Positions 49,801 through 61,542 of a stretch of DNA of 64,000 bases are shown here, piece after piece. The notes below the pieces were generated by a model. That model had not been told where the DNA came from. It saw only the letters and a program-made list of their open reading frames with translations, and made no database searches. Position 1 is the first letter of the stretch, and every line of letters begins with the position of its first letter. A program made the position numbers and the translations under genes. This DNA comes from Typha latifolia (taxonomy: Eukaryota > Streptophyta > Magnoliopsida > Poales > Typhaceae): positions 3,089,501 through 3,153,500 of the forward strand of contig CM034102.1 of assembly GCA_019914945.1 (NCBI GenBank). Reading direction: 5' to 3'.

Positions 49801-52800
49801 CTAGCCACGGGTGGTTCGAGCTAAGGTCTTCGTACATGTGGTTTAGACTACGGCTCGAATGCGAAAGATCCAAGCAAATGACTGGTTATAATGGTTTGGG
49901 CTAGTGGGGCCTAGATCGCCACCGACGAAAAGCAAGAGTTTTCAGTCCTAGCTTCCACCACGGGTGGGGAAGACGACGTCACACTGGGGGCTACTCCGAT
50001 GTTGCTACGACGGAGCGCTCAGTCTACAGGAATGGAGGGTGCTCAACCGTAGCCAAAAGAGTGGTGGTTGCTGTGGTTTAGATGGTCTCCACGATTTTAC
50101 CATTATTAGTGCTTGAAGGTGGAGGTGGCGACTGTTCTACGGTGCCCAACAATGACGGCAGCGTAGGGTAGTGGTACTAGATCAAGATACTTGCCGTCAA
50201 AGCTTGGATCAAGTCCTTGTAGGGGTTTGCATCTCTTTCAAGCTCTCTTTTAAATCGGCTGAATGTTCTTTGAATAACGCCTTTGCCCATGCCGGTAGCT
50301 CGTCGTCGATGGTGGCTGTTAGTGGTGGTAGCGTCGGAGAAGACCAGTCGGTATGGAAATGAGTTCTTGACCCTCCATGACAGCAATCTCCCTCGAATGT
50401 GTCTTAAATCGTGTGTTTACCAACGACCGAGAAACGGTGACTGTTATACCACTGTTACAAAGTATATCTGGACCAATCTTGACCTAAAGAAATTATGATA
50501 TTTTTATGTTGATAGCCTCATGAGTTAGAGTTCTAATGACTTTGGCTTCACGTGAACCTAAGATTAGAGTGAAAAATTAAAAATAAAATATTGAAAAAAT
50601 GTCATAATTTGACAAATTTGTAAATATCCAACATTTCGACGGTCGTTGGAGATTGGCGGATGGCCAAGGGTGATGAAGGGTGGTGAAGGGCAACCGTAAG
50701 GTTGGATGGCTAATGGAAGAAGATGGTGACTAGGGTTTCGAAAGAGAAGATGGGCAAAAATGAAAGTGATGATGAAAATTTAATTTGTTTCTACTCCTAC
50801 TTTACTCTTATGACTACTTTTATGCTACTCTTACTCCTAATATGGACTAAGGCTAAAATATAATTCACAATTCTTCAATAAATGATTAAACAAAGGAACC
50901 CAACCCCTCTATATATAGAAGTCGGATATAATAAGTCCTACTAAGACTAGCCCAATACACCCCACCCCCGTGCCAAGCCATGCCGACCGATCAATTTATC
51001 AGTTAATTTGATAATGATTAATGGAAATAGAAATTTTTTTTTTTAAATTTCACATGGCACATTGACCAGCACGGGTGCATGCCGACCAACACAGGTGCCA
51101 TGCTAGCCATTATGCCATGTGGAACCCTTTTTCTTAAAAAAAAAGATTATATTTTCATCAATTATTATTAAATCAACTGATCAATTGATCATTTAGAAAC
51201 TTAGATAAAATTAATGATGAAACTCAATCTGTATGTAGCAAGATATCATGAGAGATATGCCCATCATATCAATCACATCCACTAGTGTCACAACACCCTT
51301 ATTAGACTCCATATCCATAATCTGCATATGCTTATGGTGTGTCTATGCCGGTGTCTGGTTAGTTCTGTGTATGTTCAGTATTTATATCATATCTGAGAAA
51401 AATTATAAAATTCTTATTTATATCTATGTGAGACGTTACGAGTAATACTATCAGTGGATGAGTTTTGAAGAATATCGACAGTATTTAATGCAACATTCTT
51501 GTGTTATTCTTATACTGGTAAATGAAGTCTTTGATCCTCCTCGTCATTTTACGTTCAACTAGATATTAATTTTAATTATTGAACTATTATTAATTAATAT
51601 TATGTGTTCAACTATATTATGAATTGTTTGATCATTAATATTATTTTTAATGAACGTATTCATCATATTATATGTTGAATAATATTTATATTTAATTGTT
51701 GCCTTATCTTTAGTAAAACAGGACATTTACAAAAATAATCTAAAAATTAAACACTATAATGTAGATTTTAGTATATATTTAAACCAAAAATTAAAAGTTG
51801 GCATACAAAAACTCAAAAATATATCTAAAATATCCTAAATTTTTTATTAAAAATATTATAAATATGTGTCATTGTCACATAGGGCATACCTCAGCATGCC
51901 CCGAGCTAATAGTGGCACGTCACGTGCCACTGGCACGACCATCGTTGATTTCAATACAATCACATAATCTTTAATTATTCCCAAGATTGCTACACATGGC
52001 AGACTAATAATTATTTATACAACTCAGGGAATCTCATGTGAACTCATTCCGGATGTTCTAATAAAAGGTAAAACATAAACAAGACACTTGCAACAACTAA
52101 ATAAACATAACAAAAGCTCAAATATAAGTGGAGATACCTTTTGTGCGACGAAGAAGCACAGTCCTCAGAACAGCTTGAAGTTTTTTATACCCAATAGTCG
52201 CATTTCTAGATATTGGATATTTTATTGATGCACAAAAGGAACTATATACAGCATAAGGGTCATATTTCAAGAACCGGAAATAGCTGTATAAATCATCAAT
52301 TGCATTTTGTATAGGTGTTCCTGACAAGCACCATCTCCTTTTGGCTCTAAGCCCACAACATGCCTTGGCCACCTGAGTTCTGTGATTCTTAATTGTCTGA
52401 GCTTCATCTAGCACAACCCTGAACCATCGAACCCTGGCAAGTGGACCACTGTTGTAATCAAAATTGGAGTCCTTAAGTTTCTTCCCTTTTTTCTTCGCCT
52501 TGCTGTGGGAATTGGACACTGGCTTCCTTTTTTTGTTGGGTGAAAATTCTGAACATAATCCATACTTATCAAGGTTTTTATGCTCTGCCTCATCATCGGC
52601 AGCTGTAGCTTGTTTCGGTACTTCATTAGTTACAATTGTATATGTCGTAACAACCACATCATATTTTGCCAGATCACTTGGATTTTTAGTCCGTGAGCCT
52701 CCATGATAAACTAAAACAGATAAACGACCACTCTCAGTGACTTTCTCCCCCAACTCACAAGCCCACTGCTTAAGAACACTAGCTGGGCAGACAACCAGTG

Positions 52801-55800
52801 TACCTGCTGCTGGCTTTGTCATGTGGGAACTAGCCACAGTCTCCCGTTTAGGTTCATTTTTCACTGTTTGCTTTCTTTTATCCACCTCACTAGCTTCTAT
52901 TTCCTTCTTGGATTCATTTTTCACCATTTCCTTTGTTTTATCCACTACACTATCTCCATCATCATCCTCATCTAAATTGAATGCTTCAGATTTTACATGA
53001 TTTGAATCACCAGAAGTAAATTTTGACTGCTGAGCCCTCTGCTTCTGAATAAGGGCAATCATTGAAATTGTCTTGCCAAGGCCCTGTAAGAAAGATATTA
53101 TATGGCTAAAGTCTGATAAGATGACCAATGCCGGAAGTGTGTATGAATCAAATATGTTTGTGTGTGTGTATATATGAAAATCACGTTGAGTAACCTGATC
53201 ATCTGCAAGAATTCCACCAGCACAATGCACGCTTTTCTCCTTTTGTACCATCCAAGCTAAGGCTATTTTCTTTAAAAATGAAATGTGTGTACTAAGTAAC
53301 AGACGTTTGTCATAAAATCAAAAGAATGCATTGTTAAACATTCAAGCAGATGAATTTACCTGGTGCTTCAAAAGAGAAACAGATAAGAGTCCCTCAGGCA
53401 AATCATCTTCTAACTTTGGCTGACCAAGATTCTGCCAAAAAAAAAGGAAAAAAAAGTATGATCTAGATATGAACTATGATCAATGAAAACAACTTCATTG
53501 AAGGCAGCAGTATAAGCCTACTGTTAAGATTCACTAAAGGATCAGCAATGAGACATTCCATTAACTTCGACAATTTATTTGGATAAAAAGGGATAATAAA
53601 TTCTACATTAAGGTAAGAAAATTTTCTTTCTATCTAAAAAAGTTGTACTAATTCATAGATATCCAATTGAATTGATACACCATTAAATCGGTATCATTAC
53701 CGAAATGTAACATAGCATATGCGTACGTACAAAGAGGCAACTGGCACATATTTCCTCATGATAAAAGCACTTGCAAAGGTTAGTTTCAAAAAATAGTGTT
53801 AGGCTAACTAAATATGGTTCCACCAGTGTATAAAAAATAAAGGTCCTCTTTTGAAAAGCATTTACTACTTGTCCATTTTATATGGACATATATTATTTTA
53901 TTCATTAAAAAATGGAGGAATAGCACGTAAAACATTATACTAACACATAAATACTGGAAGTATACTAGAAAATAAAAGCAGTATGACCTTCTAACTTTTG
54001 TTGTCCCTCTAACAAATATTTTACATGGAAAATTATGACTCGTCTCTTCTATGAGAATCGATACTAACTTGGAGTCTATAACAAGATTTGTATGTGTCTA
54101 CGCAATGCAAAGTATGGTTATGGGGGGCTTATTCTAAGAGATATGATTATGGAGGCTTATTGTAAGAGAAACACACTTTCTAGCAAGGTTTTAAAATTCG
54201 GGATCGGCATTTAAAAAAAACGATACTTATCAGCCGGATCGGCCTTATCGATCGCCTGAATCGGATTGGACTTTTAATTACATAAAATTCTAAATATTAT
54301 TTAAAAATACAGAAAAACTTCTAAAAATTTAGAAAAAAAAATTAACCAAAAATAAGAAAAAAAAATATGGTGCAATAAAAATTGAAAAGAAGAGATTAGA
54401 AAGAGCGTGAGTGGAAGAAAATAAAAAAAAAACCATGATGCAATGAAAAAGAAAAAAAAAGAGTGGAAGAAATAAAAAGAACTGAGAGATAAATAAAAAA
54501 AATTAATTAAAAAATTATATATCAGAGTTTGTCGGAGTTCGTCGAAGTTCACCGGAGCTAGATCTCTCCATAAGAGAAACAATAATTATATGTAAGGAGA
54601 GGAAAAAAGAAAAAAAGCAAGAGAGAGAGTGAAAAGAAAGAGTGAAAGAGAAAAAGAGTTCGGATTGGGCCCGGATCAGAATCAGGTTCGGCCGATACGG
54701 CAAACCATGCTTTCTAGTTTCTACACCACTTTGCAACAAAACAGGCCCTAAGAGTATTAGTGAATGCAAGTTTGCTTGATCAAGCCTATCAAGCTAAAAC
54801 CCAATTAATTAGAAATCTAGCCTTGTTTTCTGGGAAAAGGCCTTCACTAATTAACATCCAATAATATGTAGAACTCACAAAATGACCTACACCAAGAAGC
54901 CTGTAGGAAAAGTATAGATCCAAGAAGATACATAAAAACAGACCTGGTAATTTAAGTAAAAATGAACCTCCTAAATAAATGGCTTAGAAAAGTTAAAAAA
55001 AACAAGTTAACAGGACAGGCTTTGCATTCAGATCATTTAACAGGAAGCAAACACGAACTCACATTGTTTAAACTTTTTAATCGTCAAGATAAGTGATAAC
55101 AGCAAAAATGAAAATCAGAGTAAGTAGAACAAATAATGTAAACCTGCACCAGAAAATCCATTAATGGCAACCTTCCACACAAAAAGCATCCAGGGTGCAT
55201 TTCCCAAAATTAGTTTCTCCCAGACAGATCTACTCAAAAGTATGACCTGCCATTCTTAACCAAAAAAGTATTTAATACATTAACTGGATCATGTTCATTC
55301 ACATGCAGATTATTTTGCTTTGTCAACGACACAGACAGAATTATTAATCAGAAATAAATGCTTAAGTTCAGTATATTGATGGTACCATAGTCATAAAGCA
55401 CAGTACATATGCACTGCTATCTAGCCATTGACTTACAGCATGAACTTGTGCAAGAAGGCAATTGATGCCAAAATCTCTTGAAAAGGGAAAGTGAAGTAAA
55501 GTAACTACAGATTCATTAGCCAAAGTTTTACCTGCAATGCTTCCTGATAAATCACCCTCTCATCATAATCAATATGCTTATCTTCTCCTAGGATTGCTCT
55601 GCTTTGTGGATCAGTGCTACCAGCTAACTGCAAACCATTAGCAGATTTCCCAGATGTTACAGATGTAGGGAGAACTCGGAATGAACTAGCATTTCCATAT
55701 ACATGAATTTCATCTGCAAAAAGGAAAAAAAAAGACAATATTCCTCTTAATCTCAGCTTAAGTAGCAATCCGCATTTTACTTGTTACATAATTACCAAAT

Positions 55801-57162
55801 TGTCACAGGATAACTTAAATTACCATCACTGCTTTCAGTTGAAGCTTTATATGGTTTTCGGTGCAGGTGCATGGATGAAGAAAACGGAAATTTTTGGACT
55901 CCATTAGCCGATTTTGCTCCAGACGTGGTTGACTTCACATGAAATTCTCCTTCCCTTCTGGTTTCATCTAAACCTGTAAATTGTCCATTGTCCAATGAGG
56001 AAGAAGGGAAATTCTGTACGCTGACAGCTGCATTTGATCCCACATAATTGGAAGAACTTGCAAAAGAATTGCTACTGCGCCTGGAGTCCATTGAAACTTT
56101 TGACCGAGTACTACCAACAGTCCTACCATTCATGAATGACAAAGGAAGAATTCTCTGTTTATCTTTATTTTCGTACAAAGAAAATTCATTATTTTTCTTT
56201 CCTTTAGTGTCTACCTTAATATCTGAAGTAATAGTTCTTGCAGAATCATGTAGTGTTCCATTATACTCAGGTGCATTTGTTCCCACCCTAAAGCCTATTG
56301 ATGCTTTTGGTTGAGTATTTTCTACAGCCATATCATTTGTTAACGATGAAGGGATTGAAGGCAGAATCCTATGTTTACCATTATTCTTGTACATATCAAA
56401 ATCGTTATCTTTCTTTCCTCCGTCAGCTATCTGATGGTGCAGCAAGGTAGTGCTTCCAGAATCATGAACTGTTCCACGAAAATTATGCGCTTGGCTACCC
56501 CTTTGGTAACTGCCATCCTGATTTGTTTCATAGCCTCTGTCAGGTCTTAATGGTCTATGTCCATTTTGCTCAAAATTGGAAGCAGGACCCTCATGGGATA
56601 CCACAGTATGTTCTAATGAAGGTTTAAAAGCTGCTGAATGAAAGGATAATGGAAGATTCCTTCTTTGACTGGGCGAGGAAGGTCTTGCATTTCTGCCCCA
56701 TTCAGTAGATATAGCATCTGAGTCAAAATTTGTGCCAGACAAAACACCATTTTCATTTAATTCTGAACCATAGATGTCATATTGTGCAATGCTTGATTCA
56801 TTTCCTTCTGGATGAATGGGGCTATGATAAGGTATAATGCTTGGCTCACCTTCTCTAGCGCGAAGAAGAGTCTCATAAGTGCTTGGTTCACCAGCTCTAA
56901 AAGAAGCTGGACTCATGTCTGGATTCATTGTTGGGGCCAATGACGCGTGGCTAGTAGAAGATGTTCTCTTGGTAACATTCAAGCTAGGATTCACCTGGTG
57001 CTTCACATTGGAAAAACTATTTTGGCCAGTTAATCCTTTTGAAGTGGCATCATTGAAGGGAGTACCTATTAGTTCATCATGACCAATTTCAATATCGTCT
57101 TCACTATCTGAAGAATCAATCTCAATGATGTCCATATCGGCAACCAATGGATAACTTATCAT
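41329..57162 (-). CDS. SNF2-RING-helicase-like protein, CHR27/CHR28 (FRG) type
   Basis: Ten exons: 55824-57162, 55532-55713, 53360-53431, 53195-53269, 52138-53083, 45766-45896, 43465-43686, 42047-42637, 41732-41941 and 41329-41430, in phase, 1,289 residues. A second in-frame ATG at 57135, nine codons in, may be the real start. The N-terminus [14 protein letters not shown] resembles a SUMO-interaction motif; about 490 Ser/Asn-rich residues follow. The SNF2 N-lobe has ILADDQGLGKT (motif I, split by an intron), [32 protein letters not shown] and LLRRTKG. A C3HC4 RING (CCICSDRPEDAV, CGHVFC, CPASGC) near residue 985 is inserted before the C-lobe, which has [27 protein letters not shown] and [12 protein letters not shown]. 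This RING-in-helicase order is that of Rad5/Rad16/Uls1 relatives. Arabidopsis CHR27/CHR28 act in RNA-directed DNA methylation. Two introns, of 6,241 and 2,078 bases, carry transposable-element sequence, and a third (43687-45765) a duplicated TIR. Family assignment is very secure. Confidence 0.93.
44236..44487. repeat. Direct tandem duplication of a ~125-bp segment
   Basis: Copy 1 is 44236-44360 and copy 2 is 44361-44487. They differ at only a handful of positions and by a 2-base CT insertion, so the duplication is recent. Both start AAAATAATGAAACAAATTC and end GCATTT. The second half of each copy is the left arm of the TIR element called at 44429-44892. It lies in the intron between exons 6 and 7 of the SNF2-RING gene. 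Confidence 0.93.
44429..44892. mobile_element. Non-autonomous TIR element (possibly Mutator-type MITE)
   Basis: The left arm GGGCAATTGATATTTAACAC and the reverse of the right arm GAGAAATTTGCATTTAACAC continue into a shared ACGTATTTG(T/C)GGTTTAC, so the inverted repeat covers about 50 bases. The interior is non-coding. No clean target duplication was found, perhaps because the left arm has been tandemly duplicated. Confidence 0.6.
46775..46840. repeat. (AT)33 microsatellite
   Basis: This is the longest dinucleotide run in the window, 66 bases of pure AT, inside the large intron of the SNF2-RING gene. It creates false Ile/Tyr-repeat frames on both strands. Confidence 0.97.
48972..50959 (-). 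mobile_element. Small non-autonomous LTR-like retroelement
   Basis: Two diverged direct repeats of about 500 bases, 48972-49470 and 50453-50959, flank about 1 kb of non-coding DNA. Shared blocks include TAGCCTC(G/A)TGAGTTA, ACAAATTTGTAAATATC, TTTACTCTTATGACT and CTCTATATATAGA. Read on the minus strand each repeat begins with TGTA and ends GTAACA or similar (TG...CA). The right copy is then followed by TGGTATAACAG, close to the usual methionine-tRNA primer site. Internal DNA lacks protease, reverse transcriptase or integrase. No matching target duplication or clear polypurine tract was seen, and the copies differ enough to be old. Confidence 0.55.
54184..54709. mobile_element. hAT-type MITE with 8-bp target duplication
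   Basis: The element starts CAAGGTTTTAAAATTCGG and ends, reversed, CATGGTTTGCCGTATCGG, an imperfect terminal inverted repeat. CTTTCTAG is found directly on both sides (54176-54183 and 54710-54717). An 8-bp duplication with CA-starting TIRs is typical of hAT elements. The interior is a purine-rich, low-complexity block without coding capacity. It sits in the intron between exons 2 and 3 of the SNF2-RING gene. Confidence 0.78.
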
Positions 57163-59304
57163 CTTTTTCAAGGATACTCAGGAAAAGAGTGGCTGTTCAG
57201 TTTTCAACCTGTGAAGTATCACAACATACGTATGTACTTTTAATCACTATTGTGAGTTTAGTATTATTTGCCCAGCAGCTTGGGCTGCAAGCTAGTACAT
57301 TTGCTTGCACTTCAGTGTGATCCAAAGCCTATCAATATATAGATAATCTCAATCAGTGACAAACCAGCATATACATTATTTTAGTAAAAGACCGGTTTTT
57401 CGAACTGAATCAGCTTAAAATGGTGCCCAATATACTACAAAACAAGAAATATTTCCATTTCTGGACAACGGTAACTTAGAAATAAAACAATTCAAAACAA
57501 AAGAAATCAATGAACTTGAAAAACAAATACCGACCGATAACAAACTACAAGCTCCAAAGTATGCCCGCTAACTCAGAAAAACTAACATCCGCATCAAGCA
57601 TACGAATCATGCAACCAATTAAAGAAATAAAAAGAGTATCTAGATGACGAAAGGACCAAAAGAGCCATCTTCATCCGAGAAACAAGACTGTACATCAATG
57701 CCATCAAGAAACCGTATATAGATGATCACCCGAACGAAAATTCACCGAGGGGAGACTTACTGAATCATGAGAAGGCCTCCAAACGCCGATAGATTCGTCG
57801 AGGGTTCGTACAACGCAATTTGGAAGAGAAAAAGGAGAGATTTTTACCGGGGAGTTTCGTGTGGGGGAGGGGGTGGAATCCGTGGAGAAACCCTAATCGT
57901 CGACCGAGGGGATTAAATCGGGGAAGTGAGAGAGGAAACGGTCAAATCGAGAAATTATCAAGGAGGACTCGAACTTGTAGAGAGAGAGAGGATGGAATTG
58001 GGCTATCGGAGAGGTCTAGTGAGAGAAAGGGGGGGGGGGGGGTTGGAATCGGCTGGGAGCACGAACAGCACGTGACGAGAGCGCGAGTAGTATTGGTCGA
58101 TAGTCTTTGAGGCACGTGTTTATTGAATCCTAACGGAGGTAGTTTGTTCAGACCGATGGGATCTGGTGTTTATTCTCTAACAGCAAACAGCAAAGCATCG
58201 AATAAAACTACTTAGAAAATACAATTTACACTCAGGTCCTTATGCAAAAATTCAGAGCATTTCATAGTTTTATTTTGTCGCTTAACTCCTTTATAATTGC
58301 AACTAATATGCAAATATGCCACTGTAAGACTTTCACTCATTTTGATATAAAATGATCAATTTTGTTTTACATCAACTAATTAGAAAATTATTATATTTTT
58401 TTCAAAAATTATTTTTGTTTTATGCTGCTTTCATCTCAATCTTTCTCGCATTTATATTTTGGACATTATAAAATTCTGAAAAGAGATAATATAAAGGATG
58501 AAATACTTCAAAAATTATTTTAATATAAATTATTTGTTTGTAAGTTTTGATGAAAAAACTAATAGTTCGACATAGATAAAATTATAAGAGAGTTACGTGA
58601 CGTGACGTATATAAAAGTTTAGAAAAGCAATTTAAAATTTAATTTTCAATGGTAAGATATCTCTTTTTGTAAAAGGCAGGTGTTATTTTGGAAAAAATAA
58701 ATAAGATAGGGTTGAAAGTATAAATAAAAAACCCAACACATAAGTTTTTTTCAACTTGTTAGAAAACTCCATTTGTATAATTAAGTTTTTATTTATGAAC
58801 TCAGATGGAAAAGAGAGTATGTATCCATTATTAAGCATATGATATGTGTTATTGGTCGATTAATTATATGGTATATACCGTTAAGTTTTTGTGTCAATTG
58901 GCTATCTAACTATTTTTAAAGAATGTTTTCTCTCTGACTTCCATCATATTCTCCTTCCTTCATTCTCTTTTTCTCCAGATGGAGAGACTATTTCTTCTTC
59001 TTTTTAAACTAGGCTTGGAGATAACTCACTACCAGGGAGATCAAATTCTACAGCTCTACAGCAAATATAATTTGCATATTGCCATTGAAGAAATGTGTTT
59101 AAGATTAATTTCCCTTCTATTAATTAGGCAATACTTGTTGCAATCCAGCAAGATAATGCTTAGAAAGTACACTGGAAGTGTCCAAGATAAGTGTTTAATT
59201 ACACAAGCTTTGTAGGAAAATTAATACGTCCTTAGTATTTCTGGAAGCTCGATTACAGAATTTCTTTTTCATGGATGGAATGCTATCCTTTATCATCAGC
59301 TCAC
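57163..59304. other. SNF2-RING gene leader and promoter; PIN 3' region
   Basis: The leader of the SNF2-RING gene probably extends, with an intron, to about 58050: 57780-58080 is G-rich unlike the flanks, with a run of about 13 G at 58030-58042. The frame at 57820-58110 is the opposite strand of this leader and is not called. Positions 58200-58960 are AT-rich with no feature. The frame at 58979-59215 has no domain. Confidence 0.45.
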
Positions 59305-61475
59305 TTATCTGATGAAACCTAGAAATATATAGTATGCAATTAGCACTGGCAAAGAAGCAAGTGTTCCAAATATCACCCTGCAAAGTTCACCAAAGTATTT
59401 AACTTAGAATTATCAAAGAATGTAGCGTAAGAGAAATTTAATGGGAATTATATTAATTTTATTACTGCGAGACTACTTACGCTGTGCTAAGCACATCAGC
59501 ATGTACTTCATACTCCTTCGCGAAGATAAATGATGTAATAGATTGAGGTAGTGCAGCCTGCGGAGAAAAGGAAAAAAAAAAATTTGAAGTAAAAAACTTA
59601 AGGCTAGTGAAGTTGCAGCAATTGAATTCAGAATCTGAAACGGGAAAATTGATACCAAAAGAGTTCCTAAGAGATCAGTACTAGCGTAACCAATATGCTA
59701 CAATTGGTGCAATTCTGGTAGGCAAGAGATGTAGTATTAAGAATAGAAAGGTTCAGGAGATATCCCTTTTTCTATCATCCTGAATTCTGAAAAGCATCAG
59801 ACATTCAAAGTCTGAATCATTTCAGATATCTTTGACTAATTGGATATACATATATAGCTCTATATGCTTATTAGTCGATCCTATTCTTTCAGTAAGTTTT
59901 TACGGGTAACCAGACTATGATTATTGTATTTTAAGCAAATAATACAATGACTTAACAAGAGCTGAAGCAAAACTGCATTGCTACTGAAGTCTATACCTGT
60001 ATGATTGCCAAGCGAAGAACATCTCCGCGAAGTCCAAGAGCCATGGCACCAATAGCAGCGGCCGCAGGTCCTGCAACTAATTTTAATACCATCCCGAACA
60101 CGGTTAGGAGTGGCCCACAGGCGATGATCTTCTCTTGCAGTGCCATGAACAGACCTAGATGCAGTAAATATATGCAGTTGCTGTCCTCAGTCATACATAG
60201 GTAATAATTCCATCTTAGAAAGTTAGTGTCCTCACCCATGCTAAACATTGCCATTCCTGTGCCTGCCCTTGACATGATCAACACTGAACCTTCAATGATG
60301 CTCGGCATCTCAAAGCGCCATCTATGCATTAGAAAAAACAATTAGGAAAAAAGATATAATTTACATGATCATCTTCTGAAATAAATACTGCAGGATTAGT
60401 GTCTAGTTAAGTTTACAAATTTGATAATATATAAGCATCACAATCATTGTCGGTTTTGTTAGTGTTAATTTGTAACCTCGAGGAATTAAAGTTAAATATG
60501 GGCTAAGTTGAACATTATCTGAAATCCATACGTGGCATGTACCTGTGTCTTGTAGAAGTTCAAAACCTTTGCCATATAAAGAACCATCCAAAATTTTCTA
60601 TTTTATTCATCCCCTTAATGAACATGTCTAATTCTCTTCGTTATGGAACTTCACTTCTAGGATTATAGAATTCGGCTGCTTTAATTGTAACTAATCAGTT
60701 AAATTGTTAACTCCTCGGGTCTTTTGGTTTGCAGAGTCTTAGCAGGAAAATATCCTCTCATAAAACTAAGTACAGGTTTGTTCAAATACCTATTTGCAAT
60801 GAAGGCCCAAGTGATGCCAAGGATGCCTGCATATACATTCGGATTGAGCGCGAGTTTGAACCAAGCAATCTTCACCAATGATCTAAAAGACCTACTTACA
60901 ATCTCAGACTTCTCCTCCACACCGTTGACAGTCGATGATTCGACAAGCATAACCTGACTACCTCCATTGTTGGATTGAGCAGACACTGAAGACAATCCAA
61001 CTCCTGCCTTCTTAAGCTCGAAGGCGAGCAAGAGCAGTGTAAACCAGGCAATGGCTTGTACTACCGAGAGCTGCACTACAAGGTCCTGTGCCCACTTACC
61101 ATACATGGCACTCACCAATGGCACGCCGACGACCAAAGTATTAGTGAGCGTCGATAGGGAGAACATTGTAATGGACCAGGAGTAACTGCCTTTGCTACTA
61201 TACTTCGCCCATATAGCCAGTATGATCACTACAACGATCTTAGAAACAGCGTCTGCCAATAAGAAGCGATAGTTCATGGCAAATGGATCAGTATGGAGTG
61301 TGAACTCAAAGGTGAGAAATGGTAAGATGAATAAAGTAACTAGACGATTAATTGCGTTGCACTGATCAGCTGTGAAGATCTTCCACCACCTCACTGAGCC
61401 AAAACCGAGTCCAAGAGCGACGTAAAGTGGCACCATGGCTATCACCACCTTGTAGACATCCCTCCATGAGATCAT
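59305..61475 (-). CDS. Short-loop PIN auxin transporter (PIN5/PIN8 type)
   Basis: Five exons, 60790-61475, 60236-60321, 59997-60154, 59481-59557 and 59305-59377, give 359 residues in phase. The N-terminal half holds about five membrane helices, with RLVTLFILPFLTFEFTLHTDPF and NTLVVGVPLVSAMYG typical of PINs. Only about 45 hydrophilic residues (155-200) separate it from the second helix bundle, whose marks are LNPNVYAGILG, EMPSIIEGSVLIMS, GMAMFSMGLFMALQEK, VAGPAAAAIGAMA, LPQSITSFIFAKEY and the end near VIFGTLASLPVLIAYY. The short loop and total length match ER-resident PIN5/PIN8, which move auxin between cytosol and ER, rather than plasma-membrane PINs of about 600 residues. A TATA-like site lies about 60 bases before the ATG. 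The sub-clade (5 or 8) is not resolved. Confidence 0.93.
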
Positions 61476-61533
61476 CCTTCCTCTCTTCTCTTGCAGTTGA
61501 GTATGCTTACTGTTGTTCTCTTAAGTGGAATGG

Positions 61534-61542
61534 CATATATAG
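61534..61542 (-). promoter_or_regulatory. TATA box of the short PIN gene (probable)
   Basis: On the minus strand this reads CTATATATG. It is about 60 bases upstream of the start codon at 61475, implying a short leader. The call rests on position and consensus only. Confidence 0.45.

Larger units (their letters stand above)
45897..52137 (-). other. 6.2-kb intron of the SNF2-RING gene, filled with repeats
   Basis: This intron separates exon 5 (ending in LLRRTKG of the SNF2 N-lobe) from exon 6. Contents: an AT microsatellite at 46775-46840; a GC-richer block of unknown origin at about 46880-48560; an LTR-like repeat pair at 48972-49470 and 50453-50959; and short GC-rich, hairpin-prone patches near 50960-51130 and 51880-51945. 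Open frames inside (46576-46875, 46752-47177, 47237-48488, 50171-50498) are repeat artefacts or unrecognised. Confidence 0.85.

Noticed and set aside
52464..53000. Plus-strand frames opposite SNF2-RING exon 5
   Set aside because: They are antisense shadows of a long, clearly coding exon.
54301..54582. Phe/Tyr/Leu-rich 93-codon minus-strand frame
   Set aside because: It is a purine-rich low-complexity interior of the hAT-type MITE read on the other strand.
57820..58110. 96-codon basic frame at the SNF2-RING leader
   Set aside because: It lies on the opposite strand of the leader, Arg/Gly-rich because of local GC content, with no domain.
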